DNA of 37,793 nucleotides from Flavimaricola sp. (GTDB lineage Bacteria > Pseudomonadota > Alphaproteobacteria > Rhodobacterales > Rhodobacteraceae), in the NCBI GenBank assembly GCA_029255105.1, contig JAQWWH010000021.1, positions 1 to 37,793 on the forward strand. The letters are read 5' to 3'. The notes under the pieces were generated by a model. The model was not told where the DNA came from and searched no databases. It saw nothing but the letters and a program-made list of their open reading frames with translations. A program made the translations under genes and the position numbers. This document shows positions 8,058 to 16,045 of this stretch, one piece after another (the stretch's first letter is position 1; each line of letters starts with the position of its first letter).

Positions 8058-9302
8058 CTAGCCTCCAAAGCTCTCCAGATAGGCGATCATGGCTGCGATG
8101 TCGGCCTCGTTGCTGATGCCCCGGAAGGACATCTTGGTGCCAGGCATTGCCCCGCGCGGGTCAGCAAGGAAGGCGGCGAGCGACTCTTCGGTCCAGACGG
8201 TGCCTGCACTGGCTGCTTCGGCAAACCCGTTCGAGTAGCGGAAGCCGTCGACCGAGCCGATGACCCGACCAACCACACCGTTCAGATGTGGGCCAGAGCG
8301 GTTGGTCGCGCCTTCGCCCACCTGGTGGCAGGCCCGGCAGGCGCGGAACACGCCTTCGCCTGCCGCGACAAGTGCCGGATCGGGTGCGGCGGCCTGTACC
8401 ACCTCGGCAGCCGGTGCTTCAGCCGGTGCTTCAGCTGGCGCTTCTTCGGCGACGACGTCTGCGGCGACGTCTGCGGTGGCCACTTCAGCCACGGCGGGTG
8501 TCGCGTTGGCGGTGTCCTCTTCGGTATCGGGCGTCACGTCGAGGACGCTGGCGTGCATCGTGATCTCGACTGACGCTTTGCAGCCCTCCATGCAAGGCTC
8601 TGTGCTGAACAGCGGCAGCTCTGCTTCGGCCCGATCGTCCATGAAGAAGTTGTCGGCGTTGGGCATTTCGACGTCGAGGAAGTTCTCGTTCGACAGCTCG
8701 AAATCGTCGCCAACGATGTCATTGACGTAAAGCAGGTAGGCGGTGATCGCGTAAATATCGTCAGGTTCAAGTGACTGGGAATGGCCAAACGGCATTGCCC
8801 GGTTAATGTAGTCGTAAACCGTTGAAAGGTATGGCCAATAGGAGCCGATCGTCTTGACCGGGTCTTCGCGGGTGAGGGTGTCACGACCACCAGCCAGAAC
8901 CGGCCAGCGGCCAACGGCCTCGCCAAAGTCGCCATGGCAGACGGCGCAGTTTTCAACAAAGACCTCTTCGCCGGTCCAGACGTCACCGCTGCCTACGGGC
9001 AGGCCCAGACCATCTGGCCGGACGTCGATATCCCATGCCGCGATCTCCTCGGGCAGGGCGGTCCGGCCGAGGCCAAAGCCACCCGGACGGGCAGGGGCCA
9101 ACTCGTCGGTTGCGGCCACGGCCACGACGACAGCCTCGGGTGCCGCCTCGGGGATCTCCTGCGCATCGGCAGATTGTACCATCGTCACGCGGGCAAAACC
9201 GGGGATGTCGGACACGAACTGATCGGCCAGAACATAGGCTATTGCCAGAACCGACGCGGTTCCAAGCCCGGCGGGGGCTATGATTTTAAGAAATTTCGAC
9301 AT
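8058..9302 (-). CDS. soxD: SoxD, diheme cytochrome subunit of sulfane dehydrogenase
   Basis: A 414-residue cytochrome that accepts electrons from SoxC in the Sox(CD)2 complex, allowing full oxidation of the carrier-bound sulfane to the sulfone level. An N-terminal hydrophobic segment (about 8-26) is a signal or anchor. Heme c motifs are CAVCH (119-123) and CRACH (322-326), with a likely methionine ligand near 391. The two cytochrome domains are joined by a long Ala/Glu/Val/Pro-rich linker (roughly 255-315) encoded by short tandem repeats. The start overlaps the end of soxC by 17 bp. Confidence 0.95.
   Translation of the reverse strand: MSKFLKIIAPAGLGTASVLAIAYVLADQFVSDIPGFARVTMVQSADAQEIPEAAPEAVVVAVAATDELAPARPGGFGLGRTALPEEIAAWDIDVRPDGLGLPVGSGDVWTGEEVFVENCAVCHGDFGEAVGRWPVLAGGRDTLTREDPVKTIGSYWPYLSTVYDYINRAMPFGHSQSLEPDDIYAITAYLLYVNDIVGDDFELSNENFLDVEMPNADNFFMDDRAEAELPLFSTEPCMEGCKASVEITMHASVLDVTPDTEEDTANATPAVAEVATADVAADVVAEEAPAEAPAEAPAAEVVQAAAPDPALVAAGEGVFRACRACHQVGEGATNRSGPHLNGVVGRVIGSVDGFRYSNGFAEAASAGTVWTEESLAAFLADPRGAMPGTKMSFRGISNEADIAAMIAYLESFGG
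8411..8477 (-). repeat. 12-bp tandem repeats in the SoxD linker
   Basis: Three 12-bp units (8411-8422, 8423-8434, 8435-8446) encode repeated E-A-P-A, and two further 12-bp units (8454-8465 and 8466-8477, GACGTCTGCGG plus C or T) encode V-A-A-D type residues. Being multiples of three, copy changes would lengthen or shorten the linker between the two heme domains without a frameshift. Confidence 0.75.
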
Positions 9303-10572
9303 TTTCCGCCTCTCCCTGCTCGTTTACCGCCCAGGTCTGGATACCGTTGTTGTGATAGATCGAATTCTCGCCCCGGATCTCGCGCAGCTGATCCTTGGTC
9401 GGCTGGACGTAGCCGGTTGAATCATGCGCCCGGCTTTGCAGCAGCATGGGGCGTCCATCCCAGTCAAAGTCGTAGTAGAACCTGTGCATCGACTTTGAGA
9501 ACGACGGCCCGGACATCCGGGCCTGATGCCAGGTGATGCCACCGTCGATGGTGACATCGACGCGCGGGATGGTGCCGCGGCCGGACCAGGCCACACCGGT
9601 CAGAACCATGGGGCCGGGGCCGTGGGTGATGGGGGCCTGCGGACTGGGGTTGGTGATGACCGACTTTGCGTCCATCTCCCAGGTGAACCGGCGGGCCTGA
9701 CCATCGGCCAGAAGGTCGGTGTACTTGGACGTTTCTTCCCGGTGGTGCCAGGGTTGATCGCCCACTTCGAGGCGGCGCAACCATTTGACCCACATGTTGC
9801 CTTCCCAGCCGGGAACGACCAGGCGGACGGGATAGCCCTGTTCGGGGCGCAGCGCCTCGCCGTTCATCTTGAAGGCGACAAGACAGTCGTCGAGCGCCTT
9901 TTCCATCGGGATCGAGCGGGTCATGCCGCTGGCATCCGCGCCCTCGGCGAGCAGCCATTTGCCCTCGGTCTTTACGCCAGCCTCTTCGAGAAGGAGGCGC
10001 AGGGGGACACCGGTATACATCACGTTGTGGATCATGCCGTGGGTGAACTGGCAGCCATTAAGCTGGGCACCGGCCCACTCCATGCCGGAATTGGCGGCGC
10101 ATTCCAGGAAATAGACGTGGTTTTCACGCGGAAACCGCATCAGGTCCTGCATTGTAAAGACCAGCGGGGTGTCGACGAGGCCATTGATCATCAGGCGGTG
10201 CTGGGCCGGGTCGACCTCGGCGATGCCGCCGTGATGCCGCTCAAAGCACAGCCCACTGGGGGTGATGATGCCGTCCATTTCATGGAGGGGCGTGAAGTTG
10301 ACCGAACTTACCGCATCGGCGGTCAGCCAGGGCACGTTGCGGCGCACGACGTGGGCCTCAAACTCGGACGGGACGCCGTAGGGGTTGGCGTCGACGCCCA
10401 CGCCCAGGAACTGCGCCCAGGGCTGTTTCTCGGTTATGGCGGGGTCGGGGGCGGCTTGCCCCTTGGCCATGGTCGCGCCGACGGTGGCACCGCCAGCGGC
10501 CAGCGCCCCGGCCAGAAAGTTCCGGCGCGAGGGCTTTGCCCCTTTGTACAGTTGTACCAATGGATCCTTCAT
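9286..10572 (-). CDS. soxC: SoxC, molybdenum-cofactor subunit of sulfane dehydrogenase
   Basis: A 428-residue protein of the sulfite oxidase family. A twin-arginine signal (SRRNFLAGAL, 15-24) directs export of the folded Mo enzyme. The Mo-binding cysteine is C158 in YFLECAANSGMEW. The C-terminal dimerisation domain follows. With SoxD it oxidises the SoxY-bound sulfane. Presence of soxCD means thiosulfate can be taken fully to sulfate rather than leaving sulfur globules. The gene follows soxB after 24 bp. Confidence 0.96.
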   Translation of the reverse strand: MKDPLVQLYKGAKPSRRNFLAGALAAGGATVGATMAKGQAAPDPAITEKQPWAQFLGVGVDANPYGVPSEFEAHVVRRNVPWLTADAVSSVNFTPLHEMDGIITPSGLCFERHHGGIAEVDPAQHRLMINGLVDTPLVFTMQDLMRFPRENHVYFLECAANSGMEWAGAQLNGCQFTHGMIHNVMYTGVPLRLLLEEAGVKTEGKWLLAEGADASGMTRSIPMEKALDDCLVAFKMNGEALRPEQGYPVRLVVPGWEGNMWVKWLRRLEVGDQPWHHREETSKYTDLLADGQARRFTWEMDAKSVITNPSPQAPITHGPGPMVLTGVAWSGRGTIPRVDVTIDGGITWHQARMSGPSFSKSMHRFYYDFDWDGRPMLLQSRAHDSTGYVQPTKDQLREIRGENSIYHNNGIQTWAVNEQGEAENVEIS

Positions 10573-10596
10573 GATGTGATCCCTCCTCTGCTACGC

Positions 10597-12300
10597 TCAG
10601 GCACCCACGACCTTGACGGACGTGTTGGGGGCCACGCTGACTGTGTCCTGTTTGCGAATGTGGTTTTCGACGACATCCCAGATCTGGGGGCCTTCGGTGG
10701 CCTGGTTCACGCTGGCCCATCCGGCGACCACATAGGTGCTGGCGGGATCAAGCGTTTCCCCTGTCTTGAGCATGGTCAGGCCGGAAATCCGGCTGCCGAT
10801 CGGCTGGTTGACGTCAATGGTGTAGCCAAGGCCACCCAGACGGACCATGTCGCCGCCCTGCTGGTAATAGGGGTCGGGGTTGAACAGGTTGTCGGCCACG
10901 TCCTCAAGGATCGTGTGGATGAATTCGCCGGTCATTTCAGTCCGATAGGCCTTGCCGTAGGTCATAGACGTGACGTTCCAGATGTCCTCGCGGGTGATGT
11001 CTTGCCCCGGCATGATCGAGGGGCCCCAGCGGACGCCGGGGGACATGGCGATGTCGGCCTCTCGTTCGCTGATCAGCGCGTCGCAGATCAGATCGTCCCA
11101 GGACCCGTTGAAGTTGCCGCGCCGGTACAAAAGCGTGTCAGCGTCGGTAGTGCCGATCACCTCGGCCATCTCGTCGGCAAAGGGGGCATGCTCTGCCTCG
11201 ACTAGGGCGGTCACCTCGGCGTCAGGTGCGATCACATCCGAAAAGATCGGGATAAGCTTGTGCCGGAAGCCCATCATGCGGCCATCGCGCACATCCAGAT
11301 CGACCCGGCTGATGAATTTCCCGTTCGAGCCAGAGGCGATGATGATCGTCTCGCCCACCAGCACAGGCTCGGGCAGGGCGTCATGGGTGTGTCCGGCAAG
11401 GATCACGTCGATGCCCTGCACACGGCTGGCCATCTTCTTGTCCACGTCAAAGCCGTTGTGGCTAAGGCAAACGACCAGTTCGGCGCCCATGCCGCGAACC
11501 TCGTCGACCATCTCCTGCATCCGCTCGTCCCTGATGCCAAAGGAATACTCGGGGAACATCCAGCCCGGGTTGGCGATGGGCATATAGGGGAAGGCCTGAC
11601 CGATGACGGCGATCTTGACCCCGCCACGCTCAAAGAACGAATACGGTTTGAAATCCTCGCTCGGTTCATCCCATTCGGCGTCAAAGATGTTCTGGCCGAG
11701 GGCATCGAACGGCAGGTCGCCGATAATCTCGCGGACCCGGTCAGAGCCTAGGGTGAATTCCCAATGGAATGTCATGGCGTCGGGGCGCAGGGCGTTCATG
11801 ACGTTGACCACGTCCTGCCCTTCGGTCTTGTAGCAGGGGAGAGAGCCGTGCCAGGTATCGCCGCCGTCAAGGAACAGGGCGTCGGGACGGTCGGCCCGGA
11901 TGGCGTTGACGACGGTGGCAACGCGGTCGATCCCGCCCATCTTGCCATAGGTCTGGCCGAGGGCTGCGAAATCGTCATAGGTCAGGGCGTAATGCGAGGC
12001 GCTGCCGTCGTCGATGCCGTAGAGGCGGCGGAAATCGGCGCCGGTGACATGGGGGACCGCACCGCGATTGTCGCCCATGCCGATGTTGATCTCGGGCTCG
12101 CGGAACCAGATCGGTTTGAGCTGGGCGTGAAGGTCGGTCAGGTGGATCAGCGACACGTTGCCGAAGGTCTCGAACTGAAGAAGCTGGTCCTGGGTCAGGG
12201 CCTGTTGGGCGGCAAGCCGGCCCCATTGACCAAAGCCAGAGGCTCCGATGATTGCGGATGCGGCCATGCTGGCCTGCAGAAAATCACGACGCGAGATCAT
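10597..12300 (-). CDS. soxB: SoxB, thiosulfohydrolase
   Basis: A 567-residue periplasmic di-manganese hydrolase that releases sulfate from SoxY-bound S-sulfonate groups. A twin-arginine signal (SRRDFLQASM, 3-12) begins the protein. The metallophosphatase core shows DLHAQ, DGGDTWHGS, CLSHNG and AGHTHD, followed by the 5'-nucleotidase-type C-terminal domain. The frame stays open upstream to 12537, but that stretch crosses the soxA terminator and lacks SoxB sequence. The ATG at 12300, directly before the Tat motif, is therefore the start. A terminator and a SqrR-type box lie between soxA and this gene. Confidence 0.96.
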   Translation of the reverse strand: MISRRDFLQASMAASAIIGASGFGQWGRLAAQQALTQDQLLQFETFGNVSLIHLTDLHAQLKPIWFREPEINIGMGDNRGAVPHVTGADFRRLYGIDDGSASHYALTYDDFAALGQTYGKMGGIDRVATVVNAIRADRPDALFLDGGDTWHGSLPCYKTEGQDVVNVMNALRPDAMTFHWEFTLGSDRVREIIGDLPFDALGQNIFDAEWDEPSEDFKPYSFFERGGVKIAVIGQAFPYMPIANPGWMFPEYSFGIRDERMQEMVDEVRGMGAELVVCLSHNGFDVDKKMASRVQGIDVILAGHTHDALPEPVLVGETIIIASGSNGKFISRVDLDVRDGRMMGFRHKLIPIFSDVIAPDAEVTALVEAEHAPFADEMAEVIGTTDADTLLYRRGNFNGSWDDLICDALISEREADIAMSPGVRWGPSIMPGQDITREDIWNVTSMTYGKAYRTEMTGEFIHTILEDVADNLFNPDPYYQQGGDMVRLGGLGYTIDVNQPIGSRISGLTMLKTGETLDPASTYVVAGWASVNQATEGPQIWDVVENHIRKQDTVSVAPNTSVKVVGA

Positions 12301-12317
12301 GGCGGGTTCCGATACGC

Positions 12318-12335
12318 ATTCCAGAAATTGAATAT
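12318..12335 (-). promoter_or_regulatory. SqrR/SoxR-type operator upstream of soxB
   Basis: ATTC-N8-GAAT is present exactly (12318-12333), extended on the minus strand to ATATTC-N8-GAATGC. It lies 18-35 bases before the soxB ATG and directly after the soxA terminator. A convincing -35/-10 pair was not resolved here. Confidence 0.55.
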
Positions 12336-12344
12336 TTAAGGGCG

Positions 12345-12374
12345 AAAAAACCCGCGCCGATGGTCTGGCGCGGG
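12345..12374 (-). terminator. intrinsic terminator between soxA and soxB
   Basis: On the minus strand CCCGCGCC (12374-12367), an 8-base loop and GGCGCGGG (12358-12351) form a perfect GC-rich stem followed at once by six T (12350-12345). It begins 11 bases after the soxA stop. This is the best textbook Rho-independent terminator in the window, and it sits inside the sox gene series. Confidence 0.9.
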
Positions 12375-12385
12375 TCTTGGGAGGA

Positions 12386-13246
12386 TCAGGGACGGACGGA
12401 GGGGCCTTCGACAGACAGGCCGTTGCCACGGCTTGCCACATAAAGCTCCAGCGCCACGAACTCGGGTGAGCCGACTGCAAAAGTCTCGGCCCGGGTGTCG
12501 CGGATACAACCACGGAAGCGGTTGTGGGTCTGGACAAGGCCCGCGTTCTTCAACCGGTAGGTGGGAAAGCCGTTGATCTGGCCTTGGCTGAGGTGGTCGG
12601 CGCGGATGTAGTTGCCGTAGTTCTGCTCGTGGCAGTTCGCACAGCTCAGCTCCAGCTGACCAAAGCGGGTGTAGTACAGCTCTTGCCCCTGTGCCCATGT
12701 TTCGGCCACGGGGCCCTCGATGGCCACGTTGACGGGCATGCCACGCGACTGGACCGAAATGAGGGCTTCCATCGCCGTCATATCGGATTTGTCATAGGCA
12801 TAGGCATCAGCGCCCATCTGGTTGGTCCGGCAGTCATTGATCTGACCGGCCAGGGTACGCACTTCGCCGGCCTCTTCGTTCCAGCGCGGATAGACGGCGC
12901 GGACGCCGGCCATGCTTTCCTCGACATCGCCGTGGCAGGTGGCGCAGGATTTGCCCTCTGTCCCCTCGACGGTGTTCCAGGCCTCGATGCCCCGGTCCAC
13001 GGCCAGGAAGGCCGGGTTGTCAAAGTCGTCCATCTCAAGCTGACGGGTCTCGTCTGACCGGAAGACCCAGCCGGACAGGATCGTGTCGATGCCCGTATCG
13101 CTCATATGAGCGGGGGCCGGGGCCCGGACGGTAATCTCGATCTCGCCGTTGATGACCAGGTCAGCGCCATCGTCCTGGGCCATTGCGATCGAGGCAATGG
13201 AACCCAGGGCCATGGCGGCGACGGTCCTTTGAAGCACTTTTCTCAT
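12386..13246 (-). CDS. soxA: SoxA, diheme cytochrome subunit of SoxAX
   Basis: A 286-residue periplasmic cytochrome with a Sec signal peptide (about 1-23, ending SIAMAQ). It has two heme motifs, CATCH (101-105) and CANCH (202-206), so it is the diheme type found in Paracoccus and Rhodovulum. The active-site cysteine expected to carry the persulfide heme ligand is C247 in RGCIRDTRAE. SoxAX joins thiosulfate oxidatively to the SoxY cysteine. The ATG at 13246 has GGGAGGGAT just upstream; an in-frame extension to 13321 runs into soxZ. A terminator follows. Confidence 0.95.
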   Translation of the reverse strand: MRKVLQRTVAAMALGSIASIAMAQDDGADLVINGEIEITVRAPAPAHMSDTGIDTILSGWVFRSDETRQLEMDDFDNPAFLAVDRGIEAWNTVEGTEGKSCATCHGDVEESMAGVRAVYPRWNEEAGEVRTLAGQINDCRTNQMGADAYAYDKSDMTAMEALISVQSRGMPVNVAIEGPVAETWAQGQELYYTRFGQLELSCANCHEQNYGNYIRADHLSQGQINGFPTYRLKNAGLVQTHNRFRGCIRDTRAETFAVGSPEFVALELYVASRGNGLSVEGPSVRP

Positions 13247-13274
13247 GGTTATCCCTCCCTCTGGACGTCGCGGA

Positions 13275-13604
13275 TCAGCTGACCGTGATCTCTTTGGTAT
13301 CGGTGTAGACGGACCCGTCATCGTCGTACCAAGTGAAGGTGAACGTCCCCGATTCCGGCACGGTCGCCGTAAATTCGAAATAGGGGTTTGTGGAAATCGC
13401 AGGCTCGAGCGTCACGTCGATGACGGTCTCGCCGTTGAATTCGCACACAAAGCGGTTGATGATCGACCGGGGGATGATGTTGCCATCACCGTCCCGACGC
13501 TGACCAGATTCCATCTGGTGGCTGATCAGTGTCTTGATCTCGATCACCTCGCCGGCGGCTGCCTCACGAGGGACGCGAATGCGGGGGGTTACGTTGTCTG
13601 CCAT
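13275..13604 (-). CDS. soxZ: SoxZ, sulfur carrier complex subunit
   Basis: A 109-residue protein without signal peptide, as usual for SoxZ, which is exported together with Tat-bearing SoxY. It is an all-beta immunoglobulin-like protein with the family segments RIRVP, KTLISHQMESGQRRD, IIPRSIINRFVCEFNG and TWYDDDGSVY. It pairs with SoxY to present the covalent sulfur intermediate to SoxAX, SoxB and SoxCD. It lies 17 bp after soxY. Confidence 0.96.
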   Translation of the reverse strand: MADNVTPRIRVPREAAAGEVIEIKTLISHQMESGQRRDGDGNIIPRSIINRFVCEFNGETVIDVTLEPAISTNPYFEFTATVPESGTFTFTWYDDDGSVYTDTKEITVS

Positions 13605-13621
13605 CTGTTTGTTCTCCCTTA

Positions 13622-14038
13622 TCAGCCGCCGCAGCCGCCGATCGTGACCTTCACCTCTTGCGAGGCCTGAACGAATGAGCCGTCGGGCATCTGTGCGATG
13701 GCGATGACATCCTGAGTGCCAGCCAGCCGGATACGGGTGGAGGCCGATTGTGCGCCGGCAAGGGGACCAAAGTGGAAGATCCCGACAGCCGGAGTGGGGT
13801 TGCCTGCCGCCAGGATCATGATGGCCGTCGCACCAGGGGCGCTGACCGATACCGGGACGGTGTTGCCGTTTTCAGCGATTTCGGGGGCGGTGAGCGTGAT
13901 GCCACCTTCGCCGATTTCTGCGCCGCCGGTGAAGGCTGCGATGTTGTCTTCGATTGCCGCCGAGAGCCGGAGGGGCAGAACCGCTGCTGCGGCTGCTCCC
14001 ATGGACATCACCAGGGCTTGTCTACGATTGAATGTCAT
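13622..14038 (-). CDS. soxY: SoxY, covalent sulfur carrier protein
   Basis: A 138-residue protein that begins with a twin-arginine signal (NRRQALVMSM, 4-13) and ends with the SoxY swinging-arm signature GGCGG. Cysteine 136 is the site to which thiosulfate-derived sulfur is attached through the whole Sox cycle. It is the only cysteine, consistent with its carrier role. The gene lies 22 bp after soxX and 17 bp before soxZ. Confidence 0.97.
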   Translation of the reverse strand: MTFNRRQALVMSMGAAAAAVLPLRLSAAIEDNIAAFTGGAEIGEGGITLTAPEIAENGNTVPVSVSAPGATAIMILAAGNPTPAVGIFHFGPLAGAQSASTRIRLAGTQDVIAIAQMPDGSFVQASQEVKVTIGGCGG

Positions 14039-14060
14039 CCTGTATCCTTCCTCGTATCGT

Positions 14061-14531
14061 CTATTCGGACAGGGTTTGCAGATAGGCGACCACGTCTTCG
14101 ATCTGCTGAGCGGTCAGCAGAGGCGAAAGCTCGCCCGCGGCCTTGCCGGTAAAGGCGTCGCCGGGGCGAATGTAGCCACTGACGCGGTAGAACGACGGCA
14201 TCACCGTATCGGGGAACACCATCTTGGCATTGGCCACGAGGCCCCGAAGCTGATCGACATCCCAACGATCGGCCACACCGTCCAGCGACGGGCCGACGTT
14301 GCCCTGAAAGGCCGCTGTACTGACGCTGACCTGGTGACAGGCCACGCAGTTACCGGCGGACCGGGTTTCCATCACCCGAAGCCCTTCGGCAGGGTCGCCA
14401 GCGACCCCCGTCAAGGATTGGGCAATTGCACCGTAGTCATCATAAGCGACATCGCTAGGGGCGACATCCTCTGCTACGGCCGCTGTGCTCATTAGGGCGA
14501 CCAATGTCGCCGAGAGTGCAAAACGGGTCAT
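14061..14531 (-). CDS. soxX: SoxX, monoheme cytochrome subunit of SoxAX
   Basis: A 156-residue periplasmic cytochrome c with a Sec signal (1-20, ending AAVA) and a single heme motif CVACH (62-66). It pairs with SoxA. The ATG at 14531 is preceded by GGGAGGAGAG. The frame remains open upstream, but that region contains the promoter and operator and no cytochrome sequence. It is the first gene of the soxXYZA unit and has its own promoter. Confidence 0.95.
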   Translation of the reverse strand: MTRFALSATLVALMSTAAVAEDVAPSDVAYDDYGAIAQSLTGVAGDPAEGLRVMETRSAGNCVACHQVSVSTAAFQGNVGPSLDGVADRWDVDQLRGLVANAKMVFPDTVMPSFYRVSGYIRPGDAFTGKAAGELSPLLTAQQIEDVVAYLQTLSE

Positions 14532-14547
14532 CTCTCCTCCCTCGCTC

Positions 14548-14595
14548 ATATTCGAATTTGTGTATACGATAGGACACAACCTGTGCAGCTGACAA
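14548..14595 (-). promoter_or_regulatory. soxX promoter and SoxR/SqrR-type operator
   Basis: On the minus strand TTGTCA (14595-14590), an 18-bp spacer and TATCGT (14571-14566) form a possible promoter. The operator ATATTC-N8-GTATAC (plus strand 14548-14567) overlaps its -10 and start region. It shares ATATTCGAATT and TGTATA with the soxS/soxV site, one base off the ATTC-N8-GAAT consensus. In related bacteria SoxR is known to bind this soxW-soxX gap. Confidence 0.75.
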
Positions 14596-14643
14596 CAACC
14601 AATGCAAAATTTTGAATGTTTTCTTTTGCAGCCGCCCGTCCGG

Positions 14644-15210
14644 TCACTCTGGCAGACCGCCTTGTTCCAGCATACGGGCATGATATTTCTGGAAATTCTC
14701 GTCGCCAAGGTAGCCCTCTGCGACGATCCAGTTCAGCATGTTGAAGGTGGTGGAGCGGCCAAACGCGCCGGGCATCACGACCGCCGCCGCCTGCTGTCCA
14801 GAGGCCCCTTCGGGCACTTCGGGCGGATAAAACAGAATCGTCGGCGTGAAGAAAACGCCCCAGTGCTGGACCATGTCCTTCTCGCTCAGGACGGTGCCGT
14901 CAAAGTCGGTCACCTCGATGTCGCCGAACATGTTGATCTGTACGACAAAGAAGTTCTCGCGGATGTAGGTGTCAATGGCGGGTGTGGGGAACACCTCTTC
15001 GTGCATCTGGGTGCAGTAGATGCAGCCCCGCTGCTCTACCAGCACCATCAGGCGAAGCCCGAGGTCGTTGGCCTCGGCCAGGTCTTCGCGCAGGTCGCGG
15101 AAGGTGTCGCGCATCCAGTCGGTCTTGTGCAGGCCGTCGTCGCCAAGGGTGGCGGCGCTACTTGCGGCGGCCCAGATCAGGGCCGTGATGGTCAGGAGCA
15201 GACGGTGCAT
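14644..15210 (-). CDS. soxW: SoxW, periplasmic thioredoxin
   Basis: A 188-residue secreted thioredoxin-fold protein. The signal peptide covers about residues 1-20, and the redox motif CIYC is at 63-66, followed by TQMHEEVF. A cis-proline segment, FTPTILFY, comes later. SoxW receives electrons from SoxV in the membrane and helps keep the Sox carrier reduced. It lies 20 bp after soxV. The ATG at 15210 begins the signal peptide; frames open farther upstream run inside soxV. Confidence 0.92.
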   Translation of the reverse strand: MHRLLLTITALIWAAASSAATLGDDGLHKTDWMRDTFRDLREDLAEANDLGLRLMVLVEQRGCIYCTQMHEEVFPTPAIDTYIRENFFVVQINMFGDIEVTDFDGTVLSEKDMVQHWGVFFTPTILFYPPEVPEGASGQQAAAVVMPGAFGRSTTFNMLNWIVAEGYLGDENFQKYHARMLEQGGLPE

Positions 15211-15230
15211 TTGTAGATCCTCCCTAGGGG

Positions 15231-15968
15231 TCAGCCCAGGCGGGTAAAGACCGGAAAGGTCTCGATCAGCCATTGGGCGATGTAGTTGACGGTGTTGGTT
15301 GCGATAAGAATGGCAAAGACGATCAGCATGACGCCCATCACCTTTTCGACCATCCCCAGGTATTGCCGGTTGCGGGCCATCCAGCCCAGGAACGGCCGGG
15401 CGAAAAGGGCTGCGACGACAAAGGGCAGGGTCATGGCCAGACCGTAGACCAGCAACAACAGCCCGCCTTGCCAAAGGTCGCCCATCCCGCTGGCAATCAT
15501 CAGGATCGAGGCGAGCGCCGGTCCGACGCAGGGTGTCCAGCCAAAGCCGAAGGCAAGGCCCATGACATAGGCCCCGGCGATCGAGGTCGGGGCAACGGTC
15601 GAATCGATCCGTGCCTCGCGGTACAAGAGGGGGATACGGATGATCCCCAAAAAATGCAGGCCAAATATGAACAGGACAGCGGCGGCCACATAGGACAGCG
15701 GCTCTTTCAACTGGGCAAAGGCCTGCCCAAGGGCGGTGGCCCCCAGCCCCAGCAGCACAAAGATCGAGGTCACGCCAAGGGCAAAGGCGATGGCCGACAG
15801 CACAAGTTGCTTCTGCACCCCCGGCGCGATCTTGTCCGACCCCCGAAGCTCGGTCATCGATATCCCGGCCATATAGCACAGGTAGAACGGCACCATCGGT
15901 AGGATGCAGGGGGTAAAGAACGACAGGAGTCCCGCAAGTGCTGCGCCGACATAGGAAATCTCTAGCAC
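15231..15968 (-). CDS. soxV: SoxV, CcdA-type thiol-disulfide electron transporter
   Basis: A 245-residue membrane protein with about six helices, of the CcdA/DsbD-beta family. The paired membrane cysteines lie in FFTPCILP (C21) and WTPCVGP. It moves electrons from cytoplasmic thioredoxin to periplasmic SoxW and SoxS. A GTG at 15968 is chosen as start, since AAGGAG lies six bases upstream and the protein then begins at the first helix. Earlier in-frame ATGs fall inside the divergent promoter region. It is the first gene of the minus-strand sox series. Confidence 0.93.
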   Translation of the reverse strand: MLEISYVGAALAGLLSFFTPCILPMVPFYLCYMAGISMTELRGSDKIAPGVQKQLVLSAIAFALGVTSIFVLLGLGATALGQAFAQLKEPLSYVAAAVLFIFGLHFLGIIRIPLLYREARIDSTVAPTSIAGAYVMGLAFGFGWTPCVGPALASILMIASGMGDLWQGGLLLLVYGLAMTLPFVVAALFARPFLGWMARNRQYLGMVEKVMGVMLIVFAILIATNTVNYIAQWLIETFPVFTRLG

Positions 15969-15978
15969 GACAGGCTCC

Positions 15979-16028
15979 TTGAAAAGTTCATATATTCGAA
16001 TTATTGTATATGAATATCGTGCCGTCAA
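15979..16028. promoter_or_regulatory. divergent soxS and soxV promoters with a shared SoxR/SqrR-type operator
   Basis: For soxS (+): TTGAAA (15979-15984), 17 bp, TATTGT (16002-16007). For soxV (-): TTGACG (16028-16023), 17 bp, AATAAT (16005-16000). The operator ATATTC-N8-GTATAT (15992-16011) covers both -10 elements, and an extra GAATAT half-site follows at 16012-16017. One bound repressor could block both directions. SoxR binding in the soxS-soxV gap is established in related bacteria. Confidence 0.8.
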
Positions 16029-16045
16029 TCAGCTGTGAGGGAACA

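Noticed and set aside
9526..11205. Long open frame on the plus strand opposite soxC and soxB
   Set aside because: High-GC antisense frame without family motifs or ribosome site; the minus-strand genes are certain.
12301..12537. Possible 79-residue N-terminal extension of SoxB
   Set aside because: The stretch contains the soxA stop, a perfect terminator and an operator-like box, and the Tat motif directly follows the ATG at 12300.
14532..14708. Upstream extension of soxX
   Set aside because: Covers the promoter and operator and part of soxW; the signal peptide starts at the ATG at 14531.
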